Below are positions 60,601 to 64,000 of a DNA stretch of 64,000 nt, piece by piece (within the stretch, counting starts at the first letter, position 1; the number at the start of each line of letters is the position of its first letter). Source of the stretch: Pachyseris speciosa (taxonomy: Eukaryota; Cnidaria; Anthozoa; Scleractinia; Pachyseridae); the NCBI GenBank assembly GCA_016490735.1, contig JAEMWC010000020.1:1557501-1621500 (forward strand), read 5' to 3'. Made by a program: the position numbers and the translations under genes. The notes beneath the pieces were generated by a model. That model was not told the origin of the DNA. It searched no databases and saw nothing but the letters and a program-made list of their open reading frames with translations.

Positions 60601-63600
60601 GGTAATTTATGAAATATAACATTTGGTGCAGAGACGCTGACTGGCACCGGTGTGTGGTATCGGATATAAATAATAACGTTGACGCATATAACGAACGATA
60701 TTTCAGCTAGGTACTTTGCCGCACCCAAAACAGTGTTGACTGAAATCTGATGAGGACGTGCACCTCGGCGATATCACTGTCTTCCGGATTATGAAATTGG
60801 TGAAGGAATACACACAAAATATTGCTTTTTTCAGCAAGGTCATTAGTTGCTTGCACAGTGCGTACTTGGCAATAACACATAACTTATTTGAAAATATCGT
60901 TTTATCCTCTGAAGATGTGAATGATCATCGCAGTTATGAACACTACTTAAGCAGCAGTGAAAATAAAGCCTGAAAAAAAAAAATCAGGCTTGTACGGGAT
61001 GACCTCTACGACACAGGTGTAGTGCTCTACCATCTGAGCTAACAAACCAACTAGGAGCTGGAAATTTTAGTAAAAGGGCCCCTGAATTATTTTCAGGCTT
61101 TACTTTCACTACTGCTTAAGAAGCGTTCATAACTGAGATGATCATACACATCTTCATTCTTTAATCCACAGTTCAATATATGATTTTCATATATTCATTC
61201 TCACATTTTTATCCTCTGTTTATTATTAATGTGTGGTTTGTTCTACGCTGGCAATTTAGTCGTGTAGTCGATTGCAACGCACTGGCTATCAAAACAACTA
61301 AATGAACGGGATGTAGAACCGTGTCGATTTGGTCCAAAGGTTTAGTACGCATTCTGGTGGCCTTGACTTCCAGAATGCGAGTAGAGCCTTTGATTTCTAT
61401 AAGTTCAGTTATAAAAGAAAAATTTTATGAAGCAGGTTTTAGTTGAATTGTTATAGTGATGGGCAGGTATTTCTACTATTATTTATTTTATTTTATTAGC
61501 TTCGCCAGAAACCTGGCAGGGACACTACAACAGCTTGCACAGTTACTGTAGGCCCGTAACTGCAAATCCCTCCCCGATAACCACATTCTAGTAGAGATAG
61601 ACCACCACACCCGGGACTACGTCCCCTACTCACAGAGATACACCACGTTTACTTATTCGTGAACTTTAACTTTTTAAGGTCATTGGTCTCCACAAGAATG
61701 GATACGGTCGTATTCTTTCTGAATGCACTTTCACCGCCAAAATGCTGTATTGCCTTTGGGTGACACTTCCTGAGGACGATGACAACTTCATCATTGAGAC
61801 CACCAAGCCTCTTCCCAAATGGAACAATATGTCCGAAAAGGAGCAGAAACAGTTCATCAGAGAAAGGATTCTCGGGAAAAGCAATGAAGAACTTGCAAAG
61901 GTAAAGGCAAGGATTGGAAAAGAAAGGGTTGTCCAATATACCCAATTTGAGTCGGATCGAGTACGATCGGACTCACCGGAAGTCAGGTTGCACCAAAGAC
62001 AAACTAATGATATGAACCCTCGTCTTCTTGAAAGCACGCGCGTGACCTTCCTCGTTCTTAAAGTACGCACGCGAAAATGTCCGGTGAGACGGATCTACGT
62101 TTGCAAAGACGGGTTGAGTCGACCCGACTCGGATCATTACTTTGTACGTCGCGCGCGTTTATTATTTTCTTGGTCGCTTGCGTAGGTCGCGCGTGCGTGC
62201 GTTAAGAACGAGGAAGGTTGTCTTTGGTGCGACCTGACTTCCAGTGAGTCCGATCCGACACGATCCGACTCAGATTGGGTGTATTGGACATGCATGATTC
62301 ATGTGAGGTACCATGAGAACAACTTCATCGGCGGATGGTGTTTTCATTAGGGAATACATCGTACAATGTTAGTTGACTGAAGGATAAACTTTGTAGCTGC
62401 TTAGGTCTGAACAAACGTAAGAAACCACTATGCGACTACTATTCCCCCGTACTCCCACTTTTGCATTTTTGGCTACAATTTGGCGATTATTTAATCAAAG
62501 CTTTGATTTAAAAAATATGATACGAAAACAAACAAACAAAACTTTGCCTTAGCTTGTACCTACGCAGTATTCTTGAGTGTATTGTTCTGACCAAATACTG
62601 AAAAAGAGCTGCCATTCATATGTAGTTAAACGCAAGGTTTCTTTGCAGCGTAATGTTGTATTTAAATTCGGAAATAAGTATCTAAAATCGCTAACCTCAT
62701 TGTCACGTTTTCAACAATTGACAGGATAAAGAGGCCATGGCGTACTTGAGAGAAGTTGGCCCAGATACATTAGTTCCTTGCTTTACTGTCAATCTAAAAG
62801 GCAACAAAAATGTGAAGGTCTGTAACGACATCAACATGGCCATTTTTCAAGACCTTAGCCACTCCTCTGGGGAGGTGACTGCCCATCGAATTCCAATGGT
62901 CGTGACATCATCAAGCATGTTGCACCACAAACACAGCTCCGCTCTCGAGCAATTCAAAAAGAGGCTAGGGGTAAGAGAAAGTGTTCGTGTTAAAAGTCAT
63001 CAAATATGAAATATATGTTTATACATTTATTACATACACGCCAATAAACATGGGAAAATACATTTTTGCCATATTCCCGAACGAATCTCGTCACGACGGA
63101 TATTTGGGCATGGGGCACCATTTCGAAATATTTTGGGAAACTTTGCAAGGGAACTGGCATGGTGGAGTCAAATGACCTACTCAAAATTAACTTTTAAAGG
63201 TTCAGATTTTGCCAACGATTAACGAGCGAAATCGAAAAGTTGTTTGGTATGATAATTCCCCAAGTTCCCAAATCTACATAGAACGCTTTTAGAATAAGTA
63301 GACTTAAAGACGTCTGAGGGAAGTGTTGCGCCATCGATGATTTTAGAACGATGATTTTAGAATGTCATTAAGCCTGTAACTTAAAGAAATCTGAAGTTCA
63401 TAGAAGGTGAAGTTTCGAGAAACTTTCACTAATCAGGTTTATATAGAAACATTTCTGAGGTGTGAAATAGTTGTATACTGATCGATTGTAATATATGGCT
63501 TATACAATGACAATGTTTTCCATTCAGTTGAACCCTAAGGATGACAGTGCCGTTAAATTCATTATCACCACGTGCATGGATCCGTGGTCAACGTCTACCG

Positions 63601-63659
63601 AGTTCCTGGATGAGCTGGCTGCTGTGATGAGGAACAGTATTCTGTGCGCCATTGGAACT
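54657..63659 (+). CDS. PLP-dependent decarboxylase paralogue, copy C (3' end outside window)
   Basis: It has the same role and family as copy A. Nine coding exons are visible: 54657-54910, 55229-55376, 56584-56889, 57488-57827, 58259-58398, 60227-60601, 61679-61900, 62725-62970, 63528-63659, giving 721 codons so far. All are open with consistent phases. Motifs: GPKAEN near the N terminus, TGGT in exon 3, AHIS in exon 4, MGTTEES in exon 5, HADGAWGG, DPHK with Lys462, YYHG and GSKPGAAAA. The sixth exon is 375 bases, exactly the sum of exons 6 and 7 of copy A (156+219), so one intron is missing here. The N terminus differs from A and B in being rich in Arg, His and Gly. Exons equivalent to 11 and 12 must lie beyond 64000; intron 10 continues to the window edge. 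Confidence 0.88.
55441..55603. mobile_element. Foldback MITE in copy C intron 2
   Basis: The inverted ends share AATAGACC, TTATTC.CTTGTA and TTTTGTTT.CCCAA. It is similar to the foldback at 51691-51887. Confidence 0.6.
56463..56482. repeat. AAT microsatellite
   Basis: About six AAT units lie upstream of exon 3 of copy C. Confidence 0.8.
58619..58735. repeat. Nested palindrome in copy C intron 5
   Basis: Outer arms share CTGTAAGTTACG and inner arms share ATTTATGGCCC, around a GCGCGCTTCGCGC centre. Confidence 0.65.
60054..60084 (+). ncRNA. Degenerate hammerhead-ribozyme-like core
   Basis: CTGACGA (60054-60060) and GAAA (60074-60077) are followed by TGTC (60078-60081), the core order of a hammerhead. 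Stem II pairs poorly. It resembles Penelope-associated hammerhead sequence common in invertebrate genomes. It is probably inactive. Confidence 0.35.
60912..61210 (-). repeat. Foldback element with internal tRNA-Thr-like segment
   Basis: About 55-base inverted arms (ATGATCATC.CAGTTATGAAC, CTTAAGCAG.AGTGAAA, AAAGCCTGA) enclose a minus-strand tRNA-like segment (about 61043-60991). That segment has a D-arm AGCTCAGATGGTAGAGC and an anticodon stem CTACA/CGTAG whose loop contains TGT (Thr). The T-arm is not canonical. Confidence 0.65.
61932..62288. mobile_element. Foldback MITE just downstream of copy C exon 8-equivalent
   Basis: About 70-base inverted arms share GAGTCGGATCG, GATCGGACTCAC, GGAAGTCAGGT and GCACCAAAGACAA. 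It begins 31 bases after the splice donor at 61901. Confidence 0.75.
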
Positions 63660-63725
63660 GTAAGTTCGACATTACAACCTAACTCAACGACATGAATGAA
63701 TGAATGAATGAACGATAATATATTT

Positions 63726-63831
63726 AACAATTAGATTATTCGCTCTCGATTTCTATCGCGTGATAGCTGATGAGGGCGCAGCTCGAATCAGCTATGACGC
63801 ATAGAAATCGAGAGCGAATAATCTAATTGTT
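63726..63831. repeat. Long palindrome in copy C intron 10
   Basis: Arms of about 45 bases share ACAATTAGATTATTCGCTCT and CGATTTCTAT and are nearly perfect. Confidence 0.8.
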
Positions 63832-64000
63832 TTAGTATAAATCTAGTAGTCTTTCAAATCTAAACAAGTAAACTATCTAAATCCTCCTCGAAGACACTTC
63901 GAAAACGCGAAGAAGCGGCCGCCATTTTGTTGACAACCGCTACTCACTATCTATCACAGAATAGATAGCGAGTAGCCAATCAGAGAGCGGCATTCGTGAC

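Noticed and set aside
61742..62185. 147-residue frame extending copy C exon 8-equivalent past its donor
   Set aside because: The tail is translated foldback MITE; the donor at 61901 gives the exact 222-base exon expected.

Overview
The window is animal genomic DNA, most likely from a cnidarian and probably a stony coral. This is inferred from intron-rich genes with GT..AG junctions, AT-rich introns full of small foldback transposons, Penelope-like, L1/Tx1-like and L2/CR1-like retroelement debris, tRNA-Thr-like foldbacks and repeat words familiar from coral genomes. No bacterial operons, rRNA or CRISPR arrays were seen.

The core is a head-to-tail cluster, all on +, of three paralogues of a group II PLP-dependent amino-acid decarboxylase of the tyrosine-decarboxylase-like, C-terminally extended type. 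Copy A (2916-15259) has 12 coding exons and is intact at 952 codons. Copy B (23621-38651) keeps the same 12 exons but has one in-frame TGA and three single-base frameshifts. Copy C (54657 to beyond 63659) is intact as far as visible, lacks its last two exons in this window, and has exons 6 and 7 fused. A and B also share recognisable introns and about 1 kb of 3' flank, so they are the younger pair. C is more diverged.

Between B and C lies an unrelated gene (40950-47678, +): a secreted proline/glutamine/glycine-rich protein with a signal-peptide exon, two copies of an NF[V/I]PNRF motif and mostly phase-1 introns. A one-base deficit in a G run breaks its sixth exon in the sequence as given.

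The rest is transposon-derived or unassigned. Notable items are a Penelope-like fragment split by an insertion; three hammerhead-ribozyme-like cores; an L1/Tx1-like fragment split by an L2/CR1-like insertion; a three-copy 440-457 bp TIR family with about 6-bp target duplications; MITEs with TTAA, TTA/TAA or 9-bp duplications; a MITE ending 40 bp before the copy C start codon; and an internally deleted Crypton-like ORF inside inverted repeats. Functions and families were assigned by reading motifs only; no database search was possible.
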